Positions 52,347 through 60,772 of a stretch of 64,000 bases of DNA are shown here, piece by piece. A program made the translations under genes and the position numbers. The notes below the pieces were generated by a model. It was given only the letters and a program-made list of their open reading frames with translations. It did not search any database and was not told the origin of the DNA. The stretch's first letter is position 1, and every line of letters starts with the position of its first letter. Origin of the DNA: Streptomyces lavendulae subsp. lavendulae. Its GTDB lineage: Bacteria > Actinomycetota > Actinomycetes > Streptomycetales > Streptomycetaceae. The stretch covers positions 6,211,501 to 6,275,500 of the forward strand of contig NZ_CP024985.1 of NCBI RefSeq assembly GCF_002803845.1, written 5' to 3'.

Positions 52347-52601
52347 TCAGCGCAGGGGGAGCGTGCGGATCAGGCCCGCGAAGGCCTGCTCCTCCGCCTC
52401 CGTCAGCTCCACCGATTCCATCGGGTGCGCGTCGGCGCCGCGCTGGGCCGGGATGGCCGGCAGGCCGTCGTGGGCGCCCGGCTCGGGGTGGTGGAAGCGG
52501 CTGCCCCACAGCATGTGGCCGAGGCCGAGGACCCAGACCAGCGCCGCCACGAGCAGCACGGCCAGGCCGATTTCCTGGGCGGGGGAGATGGAGGGGAACA
52601 C
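52347..52601 (-). CDS. Small single-helix membrane protein
   Basis: An 84-residue protein with one transmembrane helix near the N-terminus (IGLAVLLVAALVWVLGLGHMLWG, about residues 12-34) and a cytoplasmic or extracellular tail ending EEQAFAGLIRTLPLR. GTG 52601 has GGAGGA 5 nt upstream, which decides this start over the longer frame. Function unknown; homologous to nothing I can name. Confidence 0.7.
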   Translation of the reverse strand: MFPSISPAQEIGLAVLLVAALVWVLGLGHMLWGSRFHHPEPGAHDGLPAIPAQRGADAHPMESVELTEAEEQAFAGLIRTLPLR

Positions 52602-52839
52602 GCGGTCCTCCGATGAGTGCGTACGGTGCGAGCCGGTACGGAGCCGGGGCGGACGATCGGGCGTGCAGACACTCAACACCACAACCGGCTGAAATCGGGA
52701 GGTGTGTGGCGAGCGTCACGCCAGGGTCGAAAGTCCCCTCCCGCGCGGGCCGGGTGGCCGTCGCGGCTCCGGTCGGTGGTCGCCGGGTGACCGGAGGTCA
52801 CGGCTCCGGTACGCCGCTACGGCTCCGGCCGGTACGCCG

Positions 52840-53322
52840 CTACGGCTCCAGGCGGAGCTTGAACCCCTCGTGGCTGCGCGCGAATCCGAGGCGCTCGTAG
52901 AACCGGTGCGCGGCCGTCCGCCGCTTGTCGCTGGTCAGCTGGACCAGGCCGCAGCCGCGCCCGCGGGCCCGCTCCACCGCCAGGGCCATCAGCTCGGCGC
53001 CGAGGCCCCCGCCGCGCCGGTCGGCGCGGATCCGTACCGCCTCGACCAGCGCCCGCTCCCGCCCGCCCTGGCCCAGGCCCGGGATGTAGGTGAGCTGCAG
53101 GCAGCCGACCAGCGCGTCCCCGTCCTGGAGGACCAGCAGTTCGTTGCGCGGGTCGGCCTCGATCGCGGCGAAGGCCCGCTCGTGGGCCCCGCCGGCCTCG
53201 ACCGGGACCGGAGCGCCGACCCGGTCCCCGGCCCCGCCGGTCCCGCCGGCTCCGGCGCCCCCGTCGGCCAGCAGGGCGAGTACGGCGGGCAGGTCCTGGC
53301 GGGTGGCGACTCGGAAGATCAT
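52840..53322 (-). CDS. GNAT-family N-acetyltransferase
   Basis: A 160-residue acetyl-CoA-dependent acetyltransferase. The N-terminal VATRQDLPAVLALL is the usual first helix. The acetyl-CoA loop lies in VRIRADRRGGGLGAELMALA (about residues 95-114), and the end has YERLGFARSHEGFKLRL. A Gly-rich insertion of about 25 residues (residues 20-45) is odd. Substrate unknown. Its 3' end lies in a direct repeat of 19 bp (52808-52826 and 52831-52849). Confidence 0.9.
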   Translation of the reverse strand: MIFRVATRQDLPAVLALLADGGAGAGGTGGAGDRVGAPVPVEAGGAHERAFAAIEADPRNELLVLQDGDALVGCLQLTYIPGLGQGGRERALVEAVRIRADRRGGGLGAELMALAVERARGRGCGLVQLTSDKRRTAAHRFYERLGFARSHEGFKLRLEP

Positions 53323-53338
53323 GCCCCGAGCATGGCAA

Positions 53339-53368
53339 GGGGCCCGGCCGGGACGGCGGCCGGGCCCC
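53339..53368 (-). terminator. Terminator downstream of the secreted nuclease
   Basis: A 12-bp perfect stem (GGGGCCCGGCCG and its complement) with a 6-nt loop, 19 nt past the nuclease stop on the minus strand. Confidence 0.75.
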
Positions 53369-53386
53369 CTGCGGTCAGGGGAGGGA

Positions 53387-55228
53387 CTACGGGCGGAAGC
53401 GCAGCACCTGCGGGTCGTGGTCGCTGTTCTGGGCGGAGAACTCGGCGTTGATGTGCACGCTGTCGTACGCGTAGTGCTTGACCCCCGGGCTGACCAGGAT
53501 CTGGTCCAGCACCTGGGCGTTGCCCTGGTAGACGTAGGAGTAACGTTCCGCCTTCGGCAGCGACTTGATCGCCGAGTACAGCGCCCCGCCGTCCTCCAGC
53601 GCCTGCGCGGTGCCGGAGAACTCGAAGTCGTTGATGTCGCCGACGGCGAGCACGGAGGCGTTCTTGTCGGCCGCCAGCAGCTGCTTCACGAACCCGTTCA
53701 CGGCCTGCGCCTGCAGCAGCCGCTTGGCCTCCGAGGAGCGCACCGGGGGCTGGTGGACCGAGGTCAGGCCCTCGTCGCCGCCCTTGGAGGAGAAGTGGTT
53801 GGCGATGACGAAGACCGTCTTGCCCTTGAAGACGAACTCGCCGGCCAGCGGCTTGCGGCTGTCGGCCCACGCCGCGTTCGCCGGGTCGATCCGGCCGGGG
53901 GAGTGGGTCAGGGCGGCCTTGCCGTTCTCCGTCGTGACCCCGGTCGCCGTCACGGCGTCGCCGGGCGCGCGCTCGGTGAAGGAGACCCGCGCCGGGTTGA
54001 AGAGGAACACCTGGCGGATGTTGCCGCCGGGCTCCCCGCCGTCCTTGTTGTTCTCCGGGGTGACCGAACGCCACTGGTAGGCGGGGCCGCCCGCGGCGGC
54101 GATGGCGGCCGTGAACTTCGTCAGCGTCTGCTCGGCCGACACGGTGCCGTCGTTCTTGGCGCCGTTGTCGTCCTGGATCTCCTCCAGGGCCAGGATATCG
54201 GGCGAGGCGAGGTTCTCCACGACCGCCTTGGCGAGGTTGTCGAACTTCGTCTGCGGGTCGGTCGGGTCGAGGTTCTCGACGTTGTACGTGGCCACCGCGA
54301 GCTCGTTCGCCGCCTGCGGCTTGGTCTTCTCGGGCGCGAGGGTCCCCGCCTTGACGGTGCCCAGGGTGCGGGCGACCAGGGTGTAGCCGCCGAACTGGTT
54401 GAAGTCGAGGGGGCCCTCGGTGGTCCCGGTCAGCTTGTCGCCGACGTTGGCCACCGGGAACGGCTGCTGCGCCACCGGCGCGAGCTGCTGGATCTGGAGG
54501 CGGCCGGTGTTCTGGGACTCGTACGAGCCGTAGAGGGTGCCGCCGCGCTTGGCGGTGTTCTCCCAGCCCTTCACCGTGACCCACATCTCGCTGTACGGGT
54601 CGGTGGCGCCGACCACGCGCGAGGTGCCGATCTTGACGTTCATGCCCTCCAGGGACTCGTAGTAGTCCAGGGCGTAGCGCGAGGGCTCCAGGGTCAGGCC
54701 GTTGATGCTGTTGGCGGCGGCCGGGTCGCCCGTCGGGGCGTAGGCGGCCGGGACCGAGTACTCGTTGACGGCGACGGCCGCGGGCAGCGCGTTGCCGGAG
54801 GAGACCACCGTGACGGTGGGCTTGGCTATCTGGGTGACCGACTGGTTGCCGGAGTTGACGCCGCCGGGAACGTACTCGCCGACCGTGCCCGAGACCTTGA
54901 CCGCGTCGCCGACGGCGACGGTCGGGACGGAGCCGGTGAAGACGAAGATGCCCTCGCTGGTGGCGGGGTCGTCGTCGGCGTCGGGGTCCTGGATCCAGAA
55001 TCCGCGCGAGCCGTAGGTGCGCACGCCCGTGACGATGCCCTGGACGTCGGCGACCGGCTTGCCGTTGAGCGGGGATGTCCGGGTGGTGCCCTGGATGTCG
55101 TGGATGCGTATCGGATCGGCGGACACGGCGCCTTCGGCCGCGTCGGCGGTGCCCGCGAGCAGGCCGGTGGCCAGCGCGGTGGCGACGAGGGCCGCGACGG
55201 CGGCGGAACGGGGATGCGAGGAGCGCAT
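53387..55228 (-). CDS. Secreted endonuclease/exonuclease/phosphatase-family nuclease
   Basis: A 613-residue exported nuclease. A signal peptide (residues 1-31, AVAALVATALATGLLAGTADA) precedes an OB-fold-like region with DPIRIHDIQGTTRTSPLNGK and GFWIQDPDADDDPATSEG, as in ExeM-type secreted DNases. The C-terminal catalytic domain shows ATYNVENLDP, LEEIQDDNG, IANHFSSKGGDEG, GDINDFEFSG and the terminal SDHDPQVLRF. It probably degrades extracellular DNA, for phosphate or biofilm (inference). ATG 55228 has GGAG 9 nt upstream. The longer ATG 55294 would put the signal peptide inside. Confidence 0.92.
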   Translation of the reverse strand: MRSSHPRSAAVAALVATALATGLLAGTADAAEGAVSADPIRIHDIQGTTRTSPLNGKPVADVQGIVTGVRTYGSRGFWIQDPDADDDPATSEGIFVFTGSVPTVAVGDAVKVSGTVGEYVPGGVNSGNQSVTQIAKPTVTVVSSGNALPAAVAVNEYSVPAAYAPTGDPAAANSINGLTLEPSRYALDYYESLEGMNVKIGTSRVVGATDPYSEMWVTVKGWENTAKRGGTLYGSYESQNTGRLQIQQLAPVAQQPFPVANVGDKLTGTTEGPLDFNQFGGYTLVARTLGTVKAGTLAPEKTKPQAANELAVATYNVENLDPTDPQTKFDNLAKAVVENLASPDILALEEIQDDNGAKNDGTVSAEQTLTKFTAAIAAAGGPAYQWRSVTPENNKDGGEPGGNIRQVFLFNPARVSFTERAPGDAVTATGVTTENGKAALTHSPGRIDPANAAWADSRKPLAGEFVFKGKTVFVIANHFSSKGGDEGLTSVHQPPVRSSEAKRLLQAQAVNGFVKQLLAADKNASVLAVGDINDFEFSGTAQALEDGGALYSAIKSLPKAERYSYVYQGNAQVLDQILVSPGVKHYAYDSVHINAEFSAQNSDHDPQVLRFRP

Positions 55229-55592
55229 GGGCGGGAACTCCGGAGGTGTGGAGGAGAGGGGCCTCGTGGGCCCCGGTACATCTACGCGCGTCAATTTCCT
55301 GTGTGACCAGGGAAGTTGTCAAGGGCTCCAGGGAAGACAGGAGTTGACTGTGGGATGAACCAAAGACGTTGGCCCGCCGGGGCTGCCCGAAATGCGTCTA
55401 CCCTGGTACGCCGTACCAGGCATGACGGCCCGTCCGGCGTGCCACCCGGCGCCGCCCCGCACGCACCGCCCGCCCGACCCCCGCACCGCCGCCCTGCGTC
55501 ACCCGCCGGACCGCACCACCGCCCGACCGTCCCGCCGTAGTGCGCGTCCCGTCCGAACCGCCCTACGCATCCCGTCCGAGGAGAACCACCGC
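55229..55592. other. Intergenic region upstream of the 492-residue protein
   Basis: 364 nt without a supported gene. It contains the promoter side of the nuclease gene, a TTGACT box at 55344-55349, the 19-bp palindrome at 55402-55420, and a C-rich low-complexity stretch before the ribosome-binding site of the next gene. Confidence 0.5.
55402..55420. promoter_or_regulatory. 19-bp perfect palindrome
   Basis: CCTGGTACG-C-CGTACCAGG: 9-bp perfect arms around one base. It is 173 nt upstream of the next start. Likely an operator, but no regulator gene is adjacent. Confidence 0.6.
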
Positions 55593-57071
55593 ATGTCCGC
55601 AGAGCCGCACCCCTCGCTGCCGCCGGTACGGCTGCACTCCGATGCGGAGCTGGCCCGCGACGCCCTCGTCGCCCCGCTGTTCGCCCGCGCCGTACGCCTC
55701 GCCCGCTGGGCCGGCCCCGACACCCGTGTCGACGTCGGCGGCGAACTCGTCCCCCAGCAGCTGGCCGAGGCCGTCGCCCTGCTCGGTCTCGACGCCGCCG
55801 ACGAGGACAGCCCCGGCCACGCGGCCCAGGCCTGGCGGGTCGCCGTGGACACCGGCCTGGTCGACGTGACGGAGCCGGAGGAGGACGTCGAGGGCGGCGG
55901 CGACGGCGCCGAGCCCGAGTACGGCACCGCCGTCCCCGGGGAGGACCTCGCCCTCGTGTCCGGCGGGGCGCCCGGTGACGTGCTCGACCTGTGGCTCGCG
56001 GCCCTGGACGCCGTCCTCGCCGACGCCGCCGTGCCCGACCTGGACGACCTCGTCGACGCCATGGACGCGGGCGGCGAGATCGACTTCGACCGGCTCGACT
56101 GGAACCCGCAGCGCGAGGCCGACTTCCTCGACGGGATCCTCGCCAACCTCTACCTGCTCACCGTCACCGAGGGCGGCGCGGGCGACGGCCCGGTGCCGCT
56201 CCCGGTCCTCGCCGCCTCGATGATCGTGCCCGACGACATGGGCGACCCCACCGACGCGGTCCTGGAGCAGGTCTCCGACGCGATGATGCGCCTGGACGAC
56301 CAGTTCCGGCAGCTGGAGCCCATCGGACTGGTGGAGTTCCACCCCGTCGACGAGGAGCTGATGACGGAGGCCGACGACCTCCCCGACACCGTCATCGAGG
56401 ACGACGAGGACGTGTCCCGCTACGGGATGGTCCGGCTGACCCCGCTCGGCCTGTACGGCGTCCGCGCCCGGATGCTGGAGGCCGGGGTCGAGGCCCCGGC
56501 CCTCGGCGAACTCGCCGACAAGGGCGCCGACGCGCTGCTCGACGCGGTGTCCTTCTACTCCGAGGCCGCGGCGCAGGCCGAGATCGAGCAGTGGCTGGCC
56601 GGCCGCGAACTGCCCGTCGCGGTCGCCGAGCTGCTCGCGGCGGCCCGCGGCGCCGACGAGGCCGCCCCGCTGCGCCGGCTGCGCTGCCAGCAGGCCCTGA
56701 CCCCGGCCGGGCGGGAGGCCGAGCCGGCCGTCCGGGCCGTGCTGGACGACCCGGAGCTGGGCGGGCTCGCCCGGGTCTGGCTCGCCGAGCACGGGGTGGG
56801 CGACGTACCGGCGCCGGACCCGGAGATGGTGCTGTGGCTGACGGTCGACACGATCGCCGCGCAGCTCGCCGCGGAGGGGGAGACCGAGGAGCTGCCGCTG
56901 CTGATGCGGACGCTGACCGAGCACCACAACGAGTTCTTCGAGCAGGTGTGGCGGGTCGAGCACCCCGCCACGGCGTACGTGCTGGAGGCCATGGGGCGGC
57001 TCCACCCCGACAAGAAGTCCTCGAAGGAGGCGCGCAAGGCCGCGTTCAAGGCCCGCTCCCGCAGGCCCTGA
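55593..57071 (+). CDS. Conserved hypothetical acidic protein
   Basis: A 492-residue cytosolic protein, strongly acidic and Ala/Leu-rich, without a recognised domain. A Glu/Asp/Gly-rich low-complexity segment lies near residues 89-112. Then come helical regions with repeated EQWLAGRELPVAVAELLAAARG and similar units, and the end is basic (KKSSKEARKAAFKARSRRP). It may bind RNA or another protein with that tail (guess). ATG 55593 follows GAGGAGAA. It seems monocistronic. A palindrome at 55402-55420 may control it. Confidence 0.75.
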   Translation: MSAEPHPSLPPVRLHSDAELARDALVAPLFARAVRLARWAGPDTRVDVGGELVPQQLAEAVALLGLDAADEDSPGHAAQAWRVAVDTGLVDVTEPEEDVEGGGDGAEPEYGTAVPGEDLALVSGGAPGDVLDLWLAALDAVLADAAVPDLDDLVDAMDAGGEIDFDRLDWNPQREADFLDGILANLYLLTVTEGGAGDGPVPLPVLAASMIVPDDMGDPTDAVLEQVSDAMMRLDDQFRQLEPIGLVEFHPVDEELMTEADDLPDTVIEDDEDVSRYGMVRLTPLGLYGVRARMLEAGVEAPALGELADKGADALLDAVSFYSEAAAQAEIEQWLAGRELPVAVAELLAAARGADEAAPLRRLRCQQALTPAGREAEPAVRAVLDDPELGGLARVWLAEHGVGDVPAPDPEMVLWLTVDTIAAQLAAEGETEELPLLMRTLTEHHNEFFEQVWRVEHPATAYVLEAMGRLHPDKKSSKEARKAAFKARSRRP

Positions 57072-57332
57072 CCGGCGGCGGGGGTGCGGTCGGCCAGGGG
57101 TCCCGGCGGGCCGGTTCCGGGGGTCCCGGCGTTCCGGTTTCCCGGCCGGTTGCGGGGGCCCCGGCCGCCGGTGCACAACCAGCCGTTCGAGTGGCCGGAG
57201 TACGCCATTCCGGCCACCGGCAAGGGGTCGGCCGCGCTTTCGGGGTAGTTCAGCCGCCGTTCACGTACGGGCGGGAGCGTGTGCGCCGACGACCGTACGT
57301 CAGGCGCACCACCTCCCCACCCTGGAGACCCG

Positions 57333-58781
57333 ATGCCCCTCAGCCGCAGAGACTTCACCGCCCGTACCGTCATCGCGGGGGCGGGTGTCGCCCTGACCGG
57401 AACGGTCGGCGCCCTGGCCACCGCCCCCGGGGCGCTGGCCGCCGACGACGGCCCCGGAGCGTACGGGCACGACGAGCACGGCCGCCCCCACGGACCCGGC
57501 TACGGCCCGCTCCTCCCGGACCCCGCCGGACTCCTCGCGCTCCCGGCCGGGTTCACCTACCGCGTGATCACCCACAGCGGTGTCACCACCCTCGACTCCG
57601 GCGAGAGCACCCCGTCCAACCACGACGGGACGGCCACGTTCGAGGGACACCGCGGGGTCACCCTCCTGGTCAACAACCACGAGCTGAAGGGGCCGCGCGC
57701 GAACTGGGCGCGTCCCGTCCCGCTCACCGACGGCCTGGTCTACGACCCGGCCGCGGCCGGGGGCTGCACCGTCGTCGAGGTCCGGCGCGGCGGCGAGGTC
57801 GCCGAATGGGTGGGCATCGCCGGTACGTCGACCAACTGCGCCGGCGGGGCCACTCCCTGGGACACCTGGCTGACCTGCGAGGAGACCGAGGACCTGGCCG
57901 GCAAGAACGGCATGACCAAGGACCACGGCTACGTCTTCGAGGTCGACCCCCACGACCGCCGGGCCAACCGCGACCCGAAGCCGGTCAAGGCCTTCGGACG
58001 GTACGCCCACGAGGCCGTGGTCATCGACCCGCGCCAGGGCCACGCCTACCTGACCGAGGACGCCTCCGGCCCCAACGGGCTGCTCTACCGCTGGACCCCG
58101 CCGCAGGGCTTCCGGCACGGGCGCGGCAGGCTCCGTACGCTCGCGGCCGACGCCGGGGTGCTCGCGGCCGCCAAGTGCTTCGACTCCTCGGGCCGGTTCG
58201 TGGACGACCTCTCGCGCGCCACGAAGACCGGCACGGTGTACGGGGTCGACTGGGTGGCGGTCGCCGACCGCGACGCGCGGACCGTCCCGGTGCGCAAGCA
58301 GTTCGCCCCGGGCGCCGTGACCCGGGCGCGCAAGCTGGAGGGGATGTGGTGGGCCGACGGGGGCGCGTACTTCGTGTCCTCCTACGCGCGGGAGGAGAGC
58401 CCCGGCGCCGCCCACGACGGCCAGGTGTGGTTCTACGACCCGAAGCGGCGCACCATCCGCCTCGTCGTCCTGATCGGGGTGAACGCCGACCCGGGGGCGG
58501 AGGGCGGCTACGACGGCCCCGACAACATCACGGTGTCCCCGTACGGCGGCCTGGTCATCGCCGAGGACGGCAGCGGTCTGCAGCACCTGCTCGGGGCGAC
58601 CGAGTCGGGCCGGGTCTACCCGCTGGCGCGCAACGAGCTGAACATCGGCACCGCCGAGGCCCCCGAGTACTCGGAGTTCACCGGGGTCTGCTTCTCCCCG
58701 GACGGGCGCACCCTGTACGCCAACATCCAGGAACCCGGCATCATGCTGGCCGTCACCGGCCCGTGGAGGCGCGACCGCTGA
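57333..58781 (+). CDS. PhoX-like alkaline phosphatase (DUF839)
   Basis: A 482-residue Tat-exported phosphatase-like protein. The signal is MPLSRRDF plus a hydrophobic stretch to about residue 36. Family motifs include TSTNCAGG...WDTWLTCEE (Cys182, Glu183), HEAVVIDP and GPDNITVSPYGGLVIAEDG. In PhoX these bind Ca and Fe at the active site. It probably releases phosphate outside the cell. ATG 57333 is near TGGAGA. It may be induced on phosphate limitation, but no PHO box was seen in its 261-nt leader. Confidence 0.85.
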   Translation: MPLSRRDFTARTVIAGAGVALTGTVGALATAPGALAADDGPGAYGHDEHGRPHGPGYGPLLPDPAGLLALPAGFTYRVITHSGVTTLDSGESTPSNHDGTATFEGHRGVTLLVNNHELKGPRANWARPVPLTDGLVYDPAAAGGCTVVEVRRGGEVAEWVGIAGTSTNCAGGATPWDTWLTCEETEDLAGKNGMTKDHGYVFEVDPHDRRANRDPKPVKAFGRYAHEAVVIDPRQGHAYLTEDASGPNGLLYRWTPPQGFRHGRGRLRTLAADAGVLAAAKCFDSSGRFVDDLSRATKTGTVYGVDWVAVADRDARTVPVRKQFAPGAVTRARKLEGMWWADGGAYFVSSYAREESPGAAHDGQVWFYDPKRRTIRLVVLIGVNADPGAEGGYDGPDNITVSPYGGLVIAEDGSGLQHLLGATESGRVYPLARNELNIGTAEAPEYSEFTGVCFSPDGRTLYANIQEPGIMLAVTGPWRRDR

Positions 58782-58854
58782 GGCAGGGCGCGACCGCCGG
58801 TGCCGCAGGGCGGCACCGCGGACGCCGTGGGGTTCCGCCCGTCAGGGCGGGGCC

Positions 58855-59031
58855 TCACCGGTCCGCGCAGACCTCCGCACGCGAGGCCGCGGCCCACTCC
58901 TCCAGCAGGAACTCGTACGCCTGCGAGGGCCACTCCCCGTCCACCCGGGTCTCGACAAGCAGCCGTATCGCCTCGTTCGCCTCGGCGGCGGACGGGCGCG
59001 CGGGGCCCGCGGGCCGGAGTGTGTTCTGCAT
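58855..59031 (-). CDS. Small hypothetical protein
   Basis: A 58-residue, Ala/Glu-rich, likely helical protein (NEAIRLLVETRVDGEWPSQAYEFLLEEWAAA). It has good coding bias and a plausible ATG 59031, but a weak ribosome site. Longer starts exist at 59085. No function recognised. Confidence 0.5.
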   Translation of the reverse strand: MQNTLRPAGPARPSAAEANEAIRLLVETRVDGEWPSQAYEFLLEEWAAASRAEVCADR

Positions 59032-59143
59032 GGGTTCAAGGCTACGGGCGGGCACTGACAGCCACCTCCGGATTACGCGTGGCATCCATCACCCGGCGAC
59101 GTCTCCCCGGCTCCCCGGCCGCGTCATGTGCCCGCCCACCTGC

Positions 59144-60391
59144 TCAGAGTGCCTGCGAGGCGGGCTTGACCATGCCGCGCACTGTGCGGGACTTCACAAA
59201 GTCGCCCATGGCCGTCATCTCCCATTCCCCGGAGAACTGCTTGATCAACTTGGCCATCATGACCCCGGTCTGCGGCTCGGCGCCCGTGAGGTCGAAGCGC
59301 ACCAGCTCCTCGCCGCTCGCCGCGTCGATGAGCCGGCAGTAGGCCTTGGCGACCTCGGTGAACTTCTGGCCGGAGAAGGAGTTCACCGTGAAGACCAGGC
59401 CGGTGGCCTCGGCGGGCAGCCGGCCGAGGTCCACGACGATCACCTCGTCGTCCCCGGCGCCCTCGCCGGTGAGGTTGTCGCCCGAGTGCTTGATCGCGCC
59501 GCCCAGGATCGACAGCTTGCCGAAGTAGCAGCTGTCGATGTGGTTGCGCTGCGGGCCGTAGGCGATGACCGAGGCGTCGAGGTCGATGTCGGCGCCACGG
59601 AACGCGGGCTCCCAGCCGAGGCCCATCTTGACCTGGGACAGCAGTGGGCGGCCGCCCTTGACCAGGGACACCGTCTGGTTCTTCTGGAGGCTGACCCGGC
59701 CCTTGTCGAGGTTGATCTTCCCGGCGCCGGGAAGGGCGGCGGCGGGCGCGGGCGGGGCGGCGGGCGCCGCGGCCGCGGGAGCCGGACCGCCGAGCCAGGG
59801 GGAGACCGGGTGGGCGGCGGCGGGGGCGGGAGGCGCCGGGGGCATCGGCGGGGCGACGGGCGCCGCGGCCGCGGGGGCGGCGGCCGGTTCCTCGTCCACG
59901 GAGACCCCGAAGTCGGTCGCGATGCCGGCGAGGCCGTTGGCGTACCCCTGGCCGACCGCGCGGACCTTCCACACACCGCCGCGCAGGTAGACCTCGACGA
60001 CCACCAGGGCGGTCTCGGCGCCCAGCTGCGGCGGGGTGAAGGTGGCGATCACCGCACCGGAGGCCGCGTCCCGCACGGTGGCGGTGGGCTCGATGCCCTG
60101 GAAGGTCTGGCCGGCGGCATCGGGACTGGCCGTGACCACGATCCGCTCGATGCCGGCGGGCAGCGCGCCGGTGTCCACGGTGATGGAGTCCGGAGCCGCC
60201 CCGCCGCCGGACCGGTAGCCGACACCGGGCCCGGACGGCTGGTTGTAGAAGATGAAATCGGCGTCGGAACGCACCTTGCCGTCCGCCGCGAGGAGGAGGC
60301 CCGACACGTCGAGCCGCACCGGGGCGGCCACCTCCACCGTCACGCCGACGGTGTTGAGCGGCAGGTTGGAACCAGGGGTCATAGCGGTCAT
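59144..60391 (-). CDS. Double-TerD domain protein
   Basis: A 415-residue member of the TerD family, known from tellurite and stress resistance. Two TerD domains are joined by a Pro/Ala linker (about residues 168-215). The first (about 1-165) contains FYNQPSGP and a VRSDADF loop. The second (about 222-405) has the calcium-site motif ADIDLDASVIAYG, FGKLSILGGAIKHSGD and VIVVDLG. Usually TerD is one domain; here the linker length and fusion are notable. No other ter gene is adjacent. Confidence 0.9.
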   Translation of the reverse strand: MTAMTPGSNLPLNTVGVTVEVAAPVRLDVSGLLLAADGKVRSDADFIFYNQPSGPGVGYRSGGGAAPDSITVDTGALPAGIERIVVTASPDAAGQTFQGIEPTATVRDAASGAVIATFTPPQLGAETALVVVEVYLRGGVWKVRAVGQGYANGLAGIATDFGVSVDEEPAAAPAAAAPVAPPMPPAPPAPAAAHPVSPWLGGPAPAAAAPAAPPAPAAALPGAGKINLDKGRVSLQKNQTVSLVKGGRPLLSQVKMGLGWEPAFRGADIDLDASVIAYGPQRNHIDSCYFGKLSILGGAIKHSGDNLTGEGAGDDEVIVVDLGRLPAEATGLVFTVNSFSGQKFTEVAKAYCRLIDAASGEELVRFDLTGAEPQTGVMMAKLIKQFSGEWEMTAMGDFVKSRTVRGMVKPASQAL

Positions 60392-60478
60392 GCCCGGAGA
60401 ACGACCGGAGCCGCTTTGCCGTTCCCTTACCCTCGCGGAAGATTCCCCGGAGATCCCCGGGAGATCCCCGGGGAGGGC

Positions 60479-60700
60479 TCAGCGCCGGTTGCGGGGGTGG
60501 TTGCGGGCTGTGCGCTCGTTGCCGAACTTGTACGCGCCGGTCCAGCGGGCCATCACCAGCTGGGCGTCACCGGACTCCACCTCGGCCAGGAACTTCTCGG
60601 CCCGGCCGCCGCGCAGGGTGCCCGCGGCGCGGCCCTGGTGCGTGATGACGACGGTGCGGTCGTGGCGTACCTCGTACGTGAACCCGTGCGGCTTCGGCAT
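60479..60700 (-). CDS. Small DUF-type protein
   Basis: A 73-residue basic protein starting MPKPHGFTYEVRHDRTVVITHQGRAA and ending RTARNHPRNRR. The body is a small beta-alpha fold (HDRTVVITHQGRAAGTLRG) of a type common in Streptomyces with no function known. A longer ATG 60736 adds a low-quality start. It lies 87 nt upstream of the TerD gene on the same strand. Confidence 0.7.
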   Translation of the reverse strand: MPKPHGFTYEVRHDRTVVITHQGRAAGTLRGGRAEKFLAEVESGDAQLVMARWTGAYKFGNERTARNHPRNRR

Positions 60701-60772
60701 GCGCGCAGCCTGCCCCGCCGACGGCGAGGCGGGCAACGGATTTAGCGGCGCGGGGCGTGCCCGGCCCCGGGC

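Noticed and set aside
55991..60745. Open frame of 1584 codons on the + strand
   Set aside because: It crosses three real genes on both strands, has Arg/Gly/Pro-rich low-complexity protein, and no known domain: a GC-bias shadow.
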